Shown one piece after another: positions 33,890 to 42,831 of a stretch of DNA of 64,000 bases (position 1 is its first letter; every line of letters begins with the position of its first letter). The notes below the pieces were generated by a model. It was not told the DNA's origin, did not search any database, and worked only from the letters and a program-made list of their open reading frames with translations. Made by a program: the position numbers and the translations under genes. Source of the DNA: Xanthobacteraceae bacterium (GTDB lineage Bacteria > Pseudomonadota > Alphaproteobacteria > Rhizobiales > Xanthobacteraceae); assembly GCA_004297465.1 (NCBI GenBank), contig SCUB01000020.1, positions 102,183 to 166,182 on the forward strand, in the 5' to 3' direction.

Positions 33890-34267
33890 ATGACGACATT
33901 GCTTCCTTCATGCAAGATTCTGCCGTCGATCCGTCTCGACTTCACCGGTGATCATCGTCTCGGACCCGGCAAGATCATGCTGCTTGAGCGGATCATGCAA
34001 ATCGGTTCGATTTCGGCGGCCGGCAGAGGTCTCGAGATGTCGTACCGGCGCGCCTGGCTGCTGGTCGATGCGATGAACCAGATGTTCGACGAGCCAATCG
34101 TCATCGCCACCACGGGCGGTCCCCATGGCGGTGGCGCCGAAGTCACCGACTTCGGCCGCCGGCTCGTTGCGACGTACCGCACGCTGGAGAAACGAGTTGC
34201 TGATGAGGCTAATAGCGCCTTCACCGAGTTCCGCGCGCATCTTCGTCCCGCCAAGGATCGGGATTGA
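33890..34267 (+). CDS. ModE-type winged-helix regulator without TOBE domains
   Basis: A 125-residue protein with a LysR/ModE-like helix-turn-helix: LGPGKIMLLERIMQIGSISA, then AGRGLEMSYRRAWLLVDAMN and GGPHGGGAEVTDFGRRLVAT. It is close to the DNA-binding half of ModE but has no molybdate-binding (TOBE/Mop) domain. The ATG at 33890 is the likely start. It may sense another signal or work with the full ModE at 40456. Confidence 0.85.
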   Translation: MTTLLPSCKILPSIRLDFTGDHRLGPGKIMLLERIMQIGSISAAGRGLEMSYRRAWLLVDAMNQMFDEPIVIATTGGPHGGGAEVTDFGRRLVATYRTLEKRVADEANSAFTEFRAHLRPAKDRD

Positions 34268-34293
34268 AAGGCGGCCATTGCCGAGAAGTCGGC

Positions 34294-34842
34294 TCATGCA
34301 AAAACCAGCTTGTGTGCCGTGGCCCTGACGATCCAGTCGCTCACGGCCTTCGTGGTCGGCTCGAGCGTCACCCCGAACTCTCCGCCGAATTCAGTCCACG
34401 CGTCGAGATAGCAGGACTTCATCACCGTCACAATGATGAAGCCGGCCATGGCCGCATCGGCAAACTCCGCGCGCAGGCCTTGCCCATTGGCCTCCTGTTC
34501 GCCGAATCTGTTGGTGACGAGCACGTCGACCTGTTCGTTTATCGCGGTGCGAACGAATTTGGATGCCGCGCTCAGCGCCGAGGTATCGAGGATGCAGCTT
34601 TCCGCCTGTGAGCCGAGATCCTGCGAGATCTGCAACAGTGTGCCGGTGGCGAGGTCTTCCACCTGAAGCACACGCCGGCATGCGCTCCAACGCTTGCCGG
34701 TGCTCTGGATGATGCCGCCGAAACGGATGCCGCGCGGCCGGAGTGTGTCGATGGCTTGGCGCAGCACGCGGTCGGCGTCGATTCCCGGTTCGTAGACGAT
34801 GGCGGCAAGTTGCGGGTGGGGTTCGTGATGAATCGCGCTCAT
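34294..34842 (-). CDS. DUF2478 protein (copy A)
   Basis: A 182-residue DUF2478 protein: LAAIVYEPGIDADRVLRQAI, GIRFGGIIQSTG, then DVLVTNRFGEQEANGQGLRA. The DxxxTNRFGxxEA motif is characteristic. Family members occur in Mo/nitrogenase and metal-uptake loci and look like P-loop-derived proteins lacking a clear Walker A. It follows DUF2325 by 15 bp, assuming the frameshift there. A second copy is at 37262. Confidence 0.85.
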   Translation of the reverse strand: MSAIHHEPHPQLAAIVYEPGIDADRVLRQAIDTLRPRGIRFGGIIQSTGKRWSACRRVLQVEDLATGTLLQISQDLGSQAESCILDTSALSAASKFVRTAINEQVDVLVTNRFGEQEANGQGLRAEFADAAMAGFIIVTVMKSCYLDAWTEFGGEFGVTLEPTTKAVSDWIVRATAHKLVFA

Positions 34843-34857
34843 TGTTGGAATTCCGTT

Positions 34858-36160
34858 CTAGGCGATGGCCGGGGGGGGGCGCCGGCAAGGCCGACAGCGT
34901 CGACAGCAGGCAGGTCAGGCTGGATGTGCGCAACGGCACGAAATGCTTGCCGCACTTGTGCGACAGCCGCTTGATCGACGTCGCTGCGCCGTGGCTGATG
35001 CAATCGACCGGAAAGATCACGACATCGGACTGGCTGACGAGGCCGGGCAGCAGCGAAGGATTGTCATCGATTCCGCCGTCGTGATGCAGCAGGTGGCCGT
35101 TCACGCGGTCGGTCAGCGCCTTGAGTTGCGGCACCTGATTGCGCCGCCCGCCGACGTACAGCATGGTCAGGCCATGAAGATCGAGTCGATCCGCCGGATC
35201 GGGGGCGGCATCCAGGAACATGCCGATACGGGCTTCGAGCGCGGCCAGTTCCTCATCCAGCTTCCGGCACTTCGATTCCGCCCGCCGGCGGGTCTTTTCG
35301 ATTTCCTCCAGCACCTGCGCCTGCACGGCGAGGCGCTGCTCGAATCGTTCGCGGCGCGCGGTTTCTCGCGACAGGCTGCGGTTCAGGCTGGCGATGGTGT
35401 CGGTCCAGGCCGAGGCGTTCTCGTTGGGCAACGGAATGGCGGTGTTACGGGCCTGCATCGAGGCCTGGGACAGCGCCTCGCGCAGCTTGCGGATGATCTC
35501 CTCGCGTTCGGCAAAGCCGTCGCGGATCTGCTTCTGCTGGCGGTCGAGCTTGGCGGTTAGCGCGGCGTTGTCCTCTTCCAGTTGCCGCAGCCGCTGAATG
35601 TCGGCGCGGTTGGCGGCGCCGACCAGATGCGAAAGCATATGGACGTCGGAAAACGCCTTCTTGCACACAGCTTCGGAAGTGATGGGGTGGGTCAGCACGG
35701 CCCAATAGGCGCCGGGGATGTCGCCCTGGCGCAGCGCGCGTTCCCACATTTCGCTGATCAGCGCGTTGTTCTTTATTTTCGAGAACTGATTGATCGCGAC
35801 CTGATGGCGCCGGTCGAGCGCCTTTTGCAGCATCTTTGCTGCCTTGTTTGATTGTTGCGCCAGCTGAACGGCGACGTTGTGAAGCCTGTGGTCCGAGGCA
35901 GTTTCGGCGTTAAGTGAGCCGATGCGGATGAGAACCCTGCGCAGTTCGACTGTCGAGAAGCATGTGCCGATGATCGAGCAGTGGAAACTTTCATGCAGTT
36001 CCCAGATGCGCGTTCGCCGCGTCGGCATGTGCAGCTGCCGGATCGGCAATGGTTGACTGACCTTCAGGAGCGTCTGACCGTGATCGTGCGGCAGCCAGTC
36101 GGATGCCCCAGGGACGGGAGGAATGCCATTCGCAAAAAGGCAGGGAGCGATTGATGACAT
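34858..36160 (-). CDS. DUF2325 protein with homopolymer frameshift
   Basis: A protein of about 433 residues if corrected. It starts MSSIAPCLFANGIPPVPG and has a long coiled-coil (LRQLEEDNAALTAKLDRQQK to about EELAALEARIG), then the DUF2325 core: LTMLYVGGRRNQVPQLKAL, SQSDVVIFPVDCISHGAA and CGKHFVPLRTSSLTCLLSTL. The frame then meets a run of nine C (34871-34879 in plus-strand G) and runs into the next gene out of frame. With eight C it would end PAIA-stop at 34858, 15 bp before DUF2478. Either a slippery tract or a sequence error. DUF2325 proteins are found near ModE-regulated genes; role unknown. Confidence 0.75.
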
Positions 36161-36172
36161 TGGGGTATCGTC

Positions 36173-36198
36173 TCGATATATCTTTGTGTATATAGCGA
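36173..36198. promoter_or_regulatory. ModE-like box between DUF2325 and DUF364
   Basis: TCGATATAT-N8-TATATAGCGA is an imperfect inverted repeat matching the E. coli ModE pattern (ATCGNTATATA-N6-TATATAACGAT). It lies 13 bp upstream of DUF2325 (minus) and 152 bp upstream of DUF364 (plus). Confidence 0.65.
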
Positions 36199-36349
36199 CT
36201 ATGACATACCTAAAGACGTCTGAAAAGGGGGAGCGGATCAAGGAATGCGGCGCTACGATGATCCGACAAAAATCAAGGCAGGCAATTGGCGATATATCCT
36301 AAGTCTTATTTCAAGTCTTATGGTGCGCACCATGCATAAGGAGAAGGCG

Positions 36350-37210
36350 ATGGCGACGAATGCGATTTTGGCTGAGACGATAGCGACGATCGAGGAGATC
36401 GCGGGCGACGAGCTTGCGACACTGACGATCGAGCGCGTTGTGATGGGTCTTTTCTTCTCCGGCGTGAAGCTGTCGTCGGGTCATGCTGGCGCCTGTGCGA
36501 CGCCGCTCAAGACCATCCCTGAGGCGGTCTGCTGTCCGAGCTCGGCATTCGCCATGCCGTTCCCCGGCAAGATGCGCGGCCGTCCCGCCGCCGATCTGCT
36601 GAAGGAAGCGCAGCACCCTAACGGCCTGCGGCGCGCCGTTGGTATTGCCGCAATGAATGCGCTGGCCTCGCATTGCTGGGGACGGCGACCGCATCCCGAC
36701 GTGGTGGAGGAAGCCAACATCGACGCGTTCGACGCCGCAAACATCCGCCCCGGGCAACTCGTCGTAGTGGTTGGTGCCTTTGCCCCTTTCCTGCGCGAGT
36801 TGCGAAAGCGCGGCCAGCCCTTCTTCGTGCTGGAGCAGGATCCCGAGACCCTTAAGCCCGAGGAAATGCCGTTCTATCGGCCCGCCGAGGAGGCGCCGGT
36901 GATCGTGCCGCAGGCCGACGTTCTGCTAGTGACCGGCACGACGCTGATCAACGACACGCTGGAAGGCATTTTAGCCGCGGCACGACCGGATTGCTGCAAG
37001 GTCGTGGTCGGCCCGACGGTCGGCCTGGTACCCGACGCTTTCCTGCGCCGCGGCTGCAGCGTGCTTGGCGGCATCCGTATCACCGAAGCCGACGAATTCC
37101 TCGACGTGCTGGCCGAGGGCGGCTCGGGCTACCACTTCTTCGGCAAGTCGGCGCACAAAATCGTGCTGCGCACATGCCGCCCCGGCGAGATGCGCGGCGA
37201 GGCGGCCTGA
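36350..37210 (+). CDS. DUF364 / putative heavy-metal chelation protein
   Basis: A 286-residue DUF364-type protein with an N-terminal DUF4213-like part (VVMGLFFSGVKLSSGHAGAC, CCPSSAFAMPFPGKMRGRPA) and a C-terminal Rossmann-like part (PGQLVVVVGAFAPFLRELRK; DVLLVTGTTLINDTLEGIL; VVVGPTVGLVPDAFLRRG). The ATG at 36350 follows AAGGAGAAGG; the frame is open from 36245 but lacks a site. The family is linked to metal/enolase-like folds and is often beside Mo or Fe uptake genes. Exact role unknown. Confidence 0.85.
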   Translation: MATNAILAETIATIEEIAGDELATLTIERVVMGLFFSGVKLSSGHAGACATPLKTIPEAVCCPSSAFAMPFPGKMRGRPAADLLKEAQHPNGLRRAVGIAAMNALASHCWGRRPHPDVVEEANIDAFDAANIRPGQLVVVVGAFAPFLRELRKRGQPFFVLEQDPETLKPEEMPFYRPAEEAPVIVPQADVLLVTGTTLINDTLEGILAAARPDCCKVVVGPTVGLVPDAFLRRGCSVLGGIRITEADEFLDVLAEGGSGYHFFGKSAHKIVLRTCRPGEMRGEAA

Positions 37211-37261
37211 GTTTCTTCATGGAAGGTGCAACGGGCAGGCGGGCGCGGCCGCGCGCCGGGC

Positions 37262-37831
37262 CTATTTGACGATCTCGCAGAAGGTCAAAGCCGGCTGCGG
37301 CGGACAGGCGCGCCGCAACGGAGCGATGGTCTGCCACCAGTTGTCGAGATCCTGTGGCGTGCAGCGCAGCTTGATGCCCATGCCCTGCGAAAACTGCGTC
37401 CACGACATGAAGCGCACCGCCGCCACCGCGATAACGATCGGCAGGTCGACAGCGGCGGCCTCGCGAATGAGGTCGATGAAGCCGGCGCCTTCGGCTTCGA
37501 GCTTGCCGAATCGGTTGATGATGACGACGTCGGCGGTGTTCTTAATTGCGGCCGACAGCTTCCGCTTCATTTCCGCGATGTGGCCGGCATCGAGATGGCA
37601 GCCGGCTGAATGAAGTGTGTGACAATGTCTAAGCGGGATGGGGGTCATTCGCGGCAATGTGATGGCCGGGACGACTTCATGCGCCACACTGGCGTAGCCA
37701 CCGCGTTGAACGAGGCCGATGGGCCGATAGCCGAGGCATTGCAGCCGCATGGCAAAATCGCGAAGCAGACAATCTGGGGCGTCGCCAGGACCGTAGACCA
37801 GGGCAGCCAAATCTGATTGTGAGTCGAACAT
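37262..37831 (-). CDS. DUF2478 protein (copy B)
   Basis: A 189-residue DUF2478 protein starting MFDSQSDLAALVYGPG, with DVVIINRFGKLEAEGAGFID and the following VDLPIVIAVAAVRFMSWTQF. It parallels copy A (DVLVTNRFGEQEANGQGL) at low identity, so duplication is old. The ATG at 37831 is preferred to one 19 codons upstream. A ModE-like box precedes it. Confidence 0.85.
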   Translation of the reverse strand: MFDSQSDLAALVYGPGDAPDCLLRDFAMRLQCLGYRPIGLVQRGGYASVAHEVVPAITLPRMTPIPLRHCHTLHSAGCHLDAGHIAEMKRKLSAAIKNTADVVIINRFGKLEAEGAGFIDLIREAAAVDLPIVIAVAAVRFMSWTQFSQGMGIKLRCTPQDLDNWWQTIAPLRRACPPQPALTFCEIVK

Positions 37832-37873
37832 GGCCGTGTCTCTGCGGGTGCCCGTAGGTTGAGTATCGAAACT

Positions 37874-37901
37874 TCGCGATATATACAATCTAATACAACG
37901 A
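37874..37901. promoter_or_regulatory. ModE-like box upstream of DUF2478 copy B
   Basis: The site has TCGCGATATATAC followed, after four bases, by TAATACAACGA. Its reverse complement resembles the box at 32853. It lies 43 bp upstream of the DUF2478 start. Confidence 0.5.
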
Positions 37902-38076
37902 AAGGCACGTTTTCATTTCGCTCGGTCGGATGGCAGAGATGCGAATTACGCATTGCTATCTAAAGCTACCTGGTAAGCCATTGAATTATAATGAATTATA
38001 TAGAACTAACTCTTCTATATCTCCTCTCATTACTTCATTTAACTGAATTTGACTCCAACAATTTTATTTATTACCG

Positions 38077-38109
38077 CATACGTTATGTAAAACAAATTCA
38101 TAACGTATG
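38077..38109. promoter_or_regulatory. Perfect 11-bp inverted repeat upstream of TonB receptor
   Basis: CATACGTTATG-N11-CATAACGTATG has perfect 11-bp arms. The CGTTAT/ATAACG arms resemble ModE half-sites but with GT instead of TAT, so it may be a variant ModE operator or a different repressor site. It is 107 bp before the TonB-dependent receptor start. Confidence 0.65.
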
Positions 38110-38215
38110 GCGCGCCTTTATGTGCCCTTAGCCGCTGCCAGCGTGCACGGCCAGCAAAGGGCGGCCCGCTCAGCGTGATGATTTTGTTATGGGGCGGATG
38201 AAATGGGGGGCTTCG

Positions 38216-40291
38216 ATGAAACACAAACTGACGACCTTCGCGCTGGCCGGCGCGGCGGCGGTGACCGCCAGCGCGGCGCTCGCGGGCAACGAGAACGACA
38301 TCTACACGCTCGGCGAAATTCACGTGACCGCCCCTTCCGAGGAAACCTCGGAAATCGATGCCTTCGGCGGTTCGTCGATTTCCAACAAGCAGAATGAGAC
38401 GTTTGCCAGAAACACGCTCGACAAGTCGGTCAATCTGGCGCCGGGCGTGGTGAGCTCCAATTCGGGCGGCACCCGCAACGAGCAGTTGATCTTCGTGCAC
38501 GGCTTCGACCGCTGGCAGGTTCCGCTGTCGATCGACGGCGTGCGCATCTATCTGCCAGCCGACAATCGGCTGGATTTCGCGCGCTTCCTGACGCCGGACA
38601 TCTCCGAGATTCAGATCGCCAAGGGTTATGTCTCAGTGCTTGACGGACCGGGCGGGCTCGGCGGCGCGATCAACCTCGTTTCGCGCAAGCCGACCAAGCC
38701 GTACGAGGCCGAGATGCGCGCCATGACCGAGTTCGGCAATGGCGGCTACCAGGGAGCGACGACCTATGCACGCCTCGGCACCCGCCAGGAGAACTATTAC
38801 CTGCAGGGCAGCGGCACCTACCGCGGCATTGACGGCTGGTACCTGCCTACGAGTTTTGCGCCGACGGTCAACGAAAACGGCGGAATGCGCGACCATTCCA
38901 ACACCCGCGACTGGAACCTCAACCTCAAGGCGGGATGGACGCCCAACGCCGGCGATGAATACTCGATCAATTTCATGAAGCAGAGCGGCGCCAAGGGGGC
39001 GCCCTATCACATCACCGATCCCATCAACAGCCAGCGCTACTGGGATTGGCCGTGGTGGAACGTGCAGAACCTGTCGTTCCTGTCGAATACCCGGCTCGGC
39101 GAGTCCTCCTACGTCAAGACCAAGCTCTACTGGAATACGTTCGACAACGCGCTGTTCTCCTACGACGACGCCGCGCAAACGATCCAGAACTCGTCGAAGT
39201 CGTTCCGCTCGATCTATCAAGATTGGGGCGCGGGCGGCTCGGTCGAGACCGGCACCGACATCACCGCCTACGACACCATCAAGGCCGCGTTCCATTACCG
39301 CCGCGACAGCCACACCGAGTGGAACGAGAACTTCACCAACGCCGCTGGCAACCTGGCGGGTTGCACCATCAATGTCGTCTGCTTCACCGAGCCGCGGCAG
39401 ACGACGATCGAGGACACCTATTCGCTGGCGCTTGAGAACACGTTCCATGCGACCCGGAACCTCGACATTGTCGGCGGCGCCTCCTACGACTGGCGCCATC
39501 TGCTGCAAGCGGAGGACTTCACCTCCGGTGCCTATGTCTATTATCCGCTCAAGGATTCGCAGGCGCTCAACGGCCAGGGCGCGGTGATCTGGCGTTACAG
39601 CGACACCGGCAAGGTGTTCGCCAACGTCTCCAACCGCACCCGGTTCCCGACCCTGTTCGAGCGTTTCTCGTCGCGCTTCGGCGGCGCGACGTCCAACCCC
39701 AGCCTGGCACCCGAGCGTGCCACCAACTACCAGTTGGGATGGAGCAACGCGTTTGCGCCGCGCAGCCAGATTTCGTGGAGCGTGTTCTACAGCGATGTCA
39801 AGGACATGATCCAGTCGGTGCCGATCGTTTACAACGGCAGCAATGTCACGCAGAGCCAGAACGTCGGCAACGGCTATTTCTATGGCTCGGACATGTCGCT
39901 CGACTACGCCGTGAACGACGCTTTCAAGATCGGCGGCAACCTGTCGATGATCCGCCGCGTCGTCACCGCGCCATACATTCCGAACTTCCAGCCGACCGGT
40001 GTGCCTGAGCTTAAAAGCATGGCCTATGTGAGCTGGATGCCGACCGCCGGCCTGACCCTGACGCCGAACATCGAGTTTGCTACCAAGCGCTGGACCTCGA
40101 CCACCAATGGCGCCCTCTACTACCAGACCGGGGACTATTTCCTCGTCAATTTCCAGGGCGAGTACAAGCTGACCCCGCAGGTCACGCTGTCGGCCGGCGC
40201 GCGCAATATCTTCGATCAGCTTTATGTGCTGACCGACGGTTTCCCCGAACCCGGCCGCACCTTCTATGTGGCGATGAAGGGTGTGCTCTAG
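38216..40291 (+). CDS. TonB-dependent outer-membrane receptor
   Basis: A 691-residue receptor with signal peptide (TTFALAGAAAVTASAALAG), a TonB-box-like EIHVTAPSE, a plug domain (LDKSVNLAPGVVSSNSGGTR; IDGVRIYLPADNRLDFARFL; YVSVLDGPGGLGGAINLVSR) and a 22-strand-type barrel ending in FYVAMKGVL. It imports a chelated metal or other large ligand across the outer membrane, and pairs naturally with the FecBCD-type system here. The ATG at 38216 is chosen for the signal peptide. A terminator follows. Confidence 0.93.
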   Translation: MKHKLTTFALAGAAAVTASAALAGNENDIYTLGEIHVTAPSEETSEIDAFGGSSISNKQNETFARNTLDKSVNLAPGVVSSNSGGTRNEQLIFVHGFDRWQVPLSIDGVRIYLPADNRLDFARFLTPDISEIQIAKGYVSVLDGPGGLGGAINLVSRKPTKPYEAEMRAMTEFGNGGYQGATTYARLGTRQENYYLQGSGTYRGIDGWYLPTSFAPTVNENGGMRDHSNTRDWNLNLKAGWTPNAGDEYSINFMKQSGAKGAPYHITDPINSQRYWDWPWWNVQNLSFLSNTRLGESSYVKTKLYWNTFDNALFSYDDAAQTIQNSSKSFRSIYQDWGAGGSVETGTDITAYDTIKAAFHYRRDSHTEWNENFTNAAGNLAGCTINVVCFTEPRQTTIEDTYSLALENTFHATRNLDIVGGASYDWRHLLQAEDFTSGAYVYYPLKDSQALNGQGAVIWRYSDTGKVFANVSNRTRFPTLFERFSSRFGGATSNPSLAPERATNYQLGWSNAFAPRSQISWSVFYSDVKDMIQSVPIVYNGSNVTQSQNVGNGYFYGSDMSLDYAVNDAFKIGGNLSMIRRVVTAPYIPNFQPTGVPELKSMAYVSWMPTAGLTLTPNIEFATKRWTSTTNGALYYQTGDYFLVNFQGEYKLTPQVTLSAGARNIFDQLYVLTDGFPEPGRTFYVAMKGVL

Positions 40292-40406
40292 GGGATGGTT
40301 CTCACCCGGAGGATTGCGCCAGTCTGATGCCGGTTTCGACAGGATCATGCCGAGGCAAGGATCCAGAAGCTGAACTTCGGTTCCGGATTGAACGCAATCC
40401 TAACTC

Positions 40407-40437
40407 CCACCCGGCAGGCAATCCACCTGCCGGGTGG
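40407..40437. terminator. Hairpin between convergent TonB receptor and modE genes
   Basis: CCACCCGGCAGG-N7-CCTGCCGGGTGG has perfect 12-bp arms. It lies between the receptor stop (40291) and the modE stop (40456), so it probably terminates both convergent transcripts. Confidence 0.75.
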
Positions 40438-40455
40438 ACATTTGAGCACGGTCAT

Positions 40456-41247
40456 TCAGTCGACCGCCAGGATGACGTGGTTGGCATCGAAGGTCGCGGC
40501 CACAGTCTTGCCTTCACCGACGGCAAGATCGTCGATCGACTGGCGTGGCACCACGGCGGTCAATGTCTTGCCGCCGCCGATGTCGAGCCGCACTTCACTG
40601 TTGCGTTCGGCATCGTGCCGGTGCGTCACTGCGCCGATAAACCAGTTGCGCCGATCGGCGGGAACATCGTCGGGTAGCGCCAGGCGCACGAAAGGCGCCT
40701 TGACCAGCGCAAGAACCCTGCGTCCGGGAACCAGTTCAAGATCAATGGCGGCGTCATTGGTGACGATGGCGAGGATCGTATGGGTTTCGGAAACCCTCAG
40801 CGTGACCTCCACATCGACGGACCATTTCTCGACCTTGACGACTTCGGTGCGGAAGACGTTGCGCGCAGAAATCCGCAAACCCAGCGTCCACAACAGCGCT
40901 TCCTCCTGTCCTTCAAGGCCTTCCTCGGCGATGAAGGTCGAGATGCGCGATAATCTTTCTTCCAGACGATGGAAGGTCGTAATGAGGCGGCGACCTTCCT
41001 TGGTGACCTCGGCGCCGCCGCCGGTGCGGCCGCCGGCCTTGGTAACGAAGGCGGGGCTGGGAAGAAGATTGTTGATGGCGTTCACGGCCTCCCAGGCGGT
41101 CTTGTAGCTGAAGCCCGCCGCCTTCGCCGCCTTGGTGATGCTGCTGTGCTCGGCGACCGCTTCGAGCAGCTTGATGCGCTCGCGCCCGACCAGAAAGCGC
41201 CCTTCGCTGCGAAGGGCCAGGAGCGCATCAATCTTGTTTTTCGCCAT
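40456..41247 (-). CDS. modE: Molybdate-responsive regulator ModE
   Basis: A 263-residue ModE. The N-terminal winged helix (ERIKLLEAVAEHSSITKAAK, then GFSYKTAWEAVNAINNLLPS, ending GGRTGGGAEVTKEGRRLITT) is followed by two TOBE/Mop molybdate-binding repeats (ISARNVFRTEVVKVEKWSVD to about LVKAPFVR; and RRNWFIGAVTHRHDAERNSE to the end). Molybdate-bound ModE typically represses uptake genes. ModE-like boxes before the ABC operon, DUF2325/DUF364 and DUF2478 give a likely local regulon. Confidence 0.95.
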   Translation of the reverse strand: MAKNKIDALLALRSEGRFLVGRERIKLLEAVAEHSSITKAAKAAGFSYKTAWEAVNAINNLLPSPAFVTKAGGRTGGGAEVTKEGRRLITTFHRLEERLSRISTFIAEEGLEGQEEALLWTLGLRISARNVFRTEVVKVEKWSVDVEVTLRVSETHTILAIVTNDAAIDLELVPGRRVLALVKAPFVRLALPDDVPADRRNWFIGAVTHRHDAERNSEVRLDIGGGKTLTAVVPRQSIDDLAVGEGKTVAATFDANHVILAVD

Positions 41248-41493
41248 ATCCGGAAAGTCCGTTTGCGCCCCGATTATGCCGAGCTTAAAACCCTCTCACC
41301 ACGTCAATGGCGGTGAAGCCTGTCTCGGACAACATCTTTGTTGGCGATTCTCTGCTCCCGCAAAGAAAATCGCTGATTCAGCGTAATAATTCCCTGTTCT
41401 GAAAATAGAGGAATCTTATCAGGAGCCTGATTTAACGCGATTTTCCGAGCCCCATAAGGGGATGGCTGCCAAAATAGCGCTAAATTCCCTGCA

Positions 41494-41517
41494 AAATTCC
41501 CTGATTGCAGGGAATTT
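41494..41517. repeat. AATTCCCTG repeats and hairpin
   Basis: AAATTCCCTG-ATTG-CAGGGAATTT is a perfect hairpin, and two more ATTCCCTG copies lie just upstream (41385-41490). Such CCCTG repeats follow decayed mobile elements in related genomes; I see no transposase. It is in the 354-bp gap between modE and the patatin gene, which otherwise shows nothing. Confidence 0.5.
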
Positions 41518-41601
41518 GAGCTGAGACGGGTGCGAACTGCACTGCGCTGCCAGCCAGGCCATTGAAACCAGGCGGAAGCAATAATCGACAGCCAAGCCAC
41601 C

Positions 41602-42759
41602 TCAAGCGGTGGCAAACACCAGATCATCCCGCTTGATCTGTTCCGCCGCGGCGCTGCGCCCGAGGTCATAGAGCGTCTGCATGTTGGTCGGATTGTCCAT
41701 CGGGCGCAGCCTGGTGACGAACTCCGCGTCAAAGTGTTTGCCGAGTTTCTGCTCAAGCCAGGACGTCTCGAGCCGGACGTCGTAGCGCAGGAAACGAAAA
41801 AGCTTGCCGGTCGGGGCGGTCACGCGGCCAAGATCACCGATTTCGGAATTGATCGGCCAGGCGATCGGTGATTCTCCGAGCAGTGTCATCAGTGCCAGCA
41901 CGAACATCTGGTTTTCCGCAATCATCGCCGCCAGCGATTTGATGGCGAGGCTGATGGCGCTTGAACGGCTGGCGTCGGCGGGACTCAATGTTGGACGGAA
42001 CGATCCGGTGCCGACCGAGACAATCAACAAATTGTCCGGCCCAAGTTTCCAGTTCAGGCCATAGGCTGGAATGAGCGCTGTCATCAGCATCAACAGGGAC
42101 GGATTGTTGTGGGGCGTAAGTCCACCGTCGATGAACAGGCCAGGCGGCTGACCGCGCACGATCTCGATAAGTTCGGGTTCGAAAAAGCTCGGGGCGGCCG
42201 TGCTTGCCCGCACAACATGCGCAAGGGGCAGGTGTCGATTACCGGTGAACGATCCGTCAGCCGGCGTTTCCCAGAACGTCGAGCGCGGATTATTCATCAC
42301 CATCCAAGTACTGCCCGTGTCCATGCGTTTGAGCACGATACAAAGCCCGGTCTGAATATCCGGGCTGTCAAGCGTCCTCGTTCCGATCACGCTGGCGAGT
42401 TCCTGCATCAGGCTTCGTGAATCGAATTTGGCCTGCCATCCCGACAGGCGGAAGAATGACTTCTTGAAGATCTTTGGCGCGAGGCGTTCGTAAAAATCAT
42501 GAATGTCAGAGACGCGGTAGCCCAAGGCCAGAGCGCTCGCGATAATCGCGCCGGTGGATGTTCCGCCGATAAGATCGAACCAATCGCAAAGACGCACGGG
42601 GCGACCTTCGATTTCCGCGATCTGGGATTCCAGGCGTTCGAGGAATGCGATGCTGGTTATGCCGCGCACGCCGCCGCCGTCCAGCGACAGGATTCGCTTT
42701 GGTCCGGGACCAAACAAGCGACCGTCCCGGACAGTTGATGAAGATTGTCGGTTCGTCAT
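41602..42759 (-). CDS. Patatin-like phospholipase
   Basis: A 385-residue patatin lipase. The oxyanion loop DGGGVRG (27-33), the nucleophile elbow GTSTG (Ser68) and the DGG motif of the catalytic Asp (FIDGGLTPHNNP) are all present, so it should be active on acyl lipids. Patatins are effectors in nucleotide-signalled defence (CapV-like) and in other conflict systems. It is the last of three minus-strand genes divergent from the kinase-led operon. No signal peptide. Its own activating signal is not obvious. Confidence 0.9.
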   Translation of the reverse strand: MTNRQSSSTVRDGRLFGPGPKRILSLDGGGVRGITSIAFLERLESQIAEIEGRPVRLCDWFDLIGGTSTGAIIASALALGYRVSDIHDFYERLAPKIFKKSFFRLSGWQAKFDSRSLMQELASVIGTRTLDSPDIQTGLCIVLKRMDTGSTWMVMNNPRSTFWETPADGSFTGNRHLPLAHVVRASTAAPSFFEPELIEIVRGQPPGLFIDGGLTPHNNPSLLMLMTALIPAYGLNWKLGPDNLLIVSVGTGSFRPTLSPADASRSSAISLAIKSLAAMIAENQMFVLALMTLLGESPIAWPINSEIGDLGRVTAPTGKLFRFLRYDVRLETSWLEQKLGKHFDAEFVTRLRPMDNPTNMQTLYDLGRSAAAEQIKRDDLVFATA

Positions 42760-42831
42760 GTCCCGTGTAGCCCATGTCGCGAACGGCGGTCGCGAGAACG
42801 CCTAAGTTACATTAGCCGTTGCGCCAAAGGG

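Noticed and set aside
38633..40348. 571-codon minus-strand frame
   Set aside because: It is antisense to the TonB receptor and has no conserved motif.
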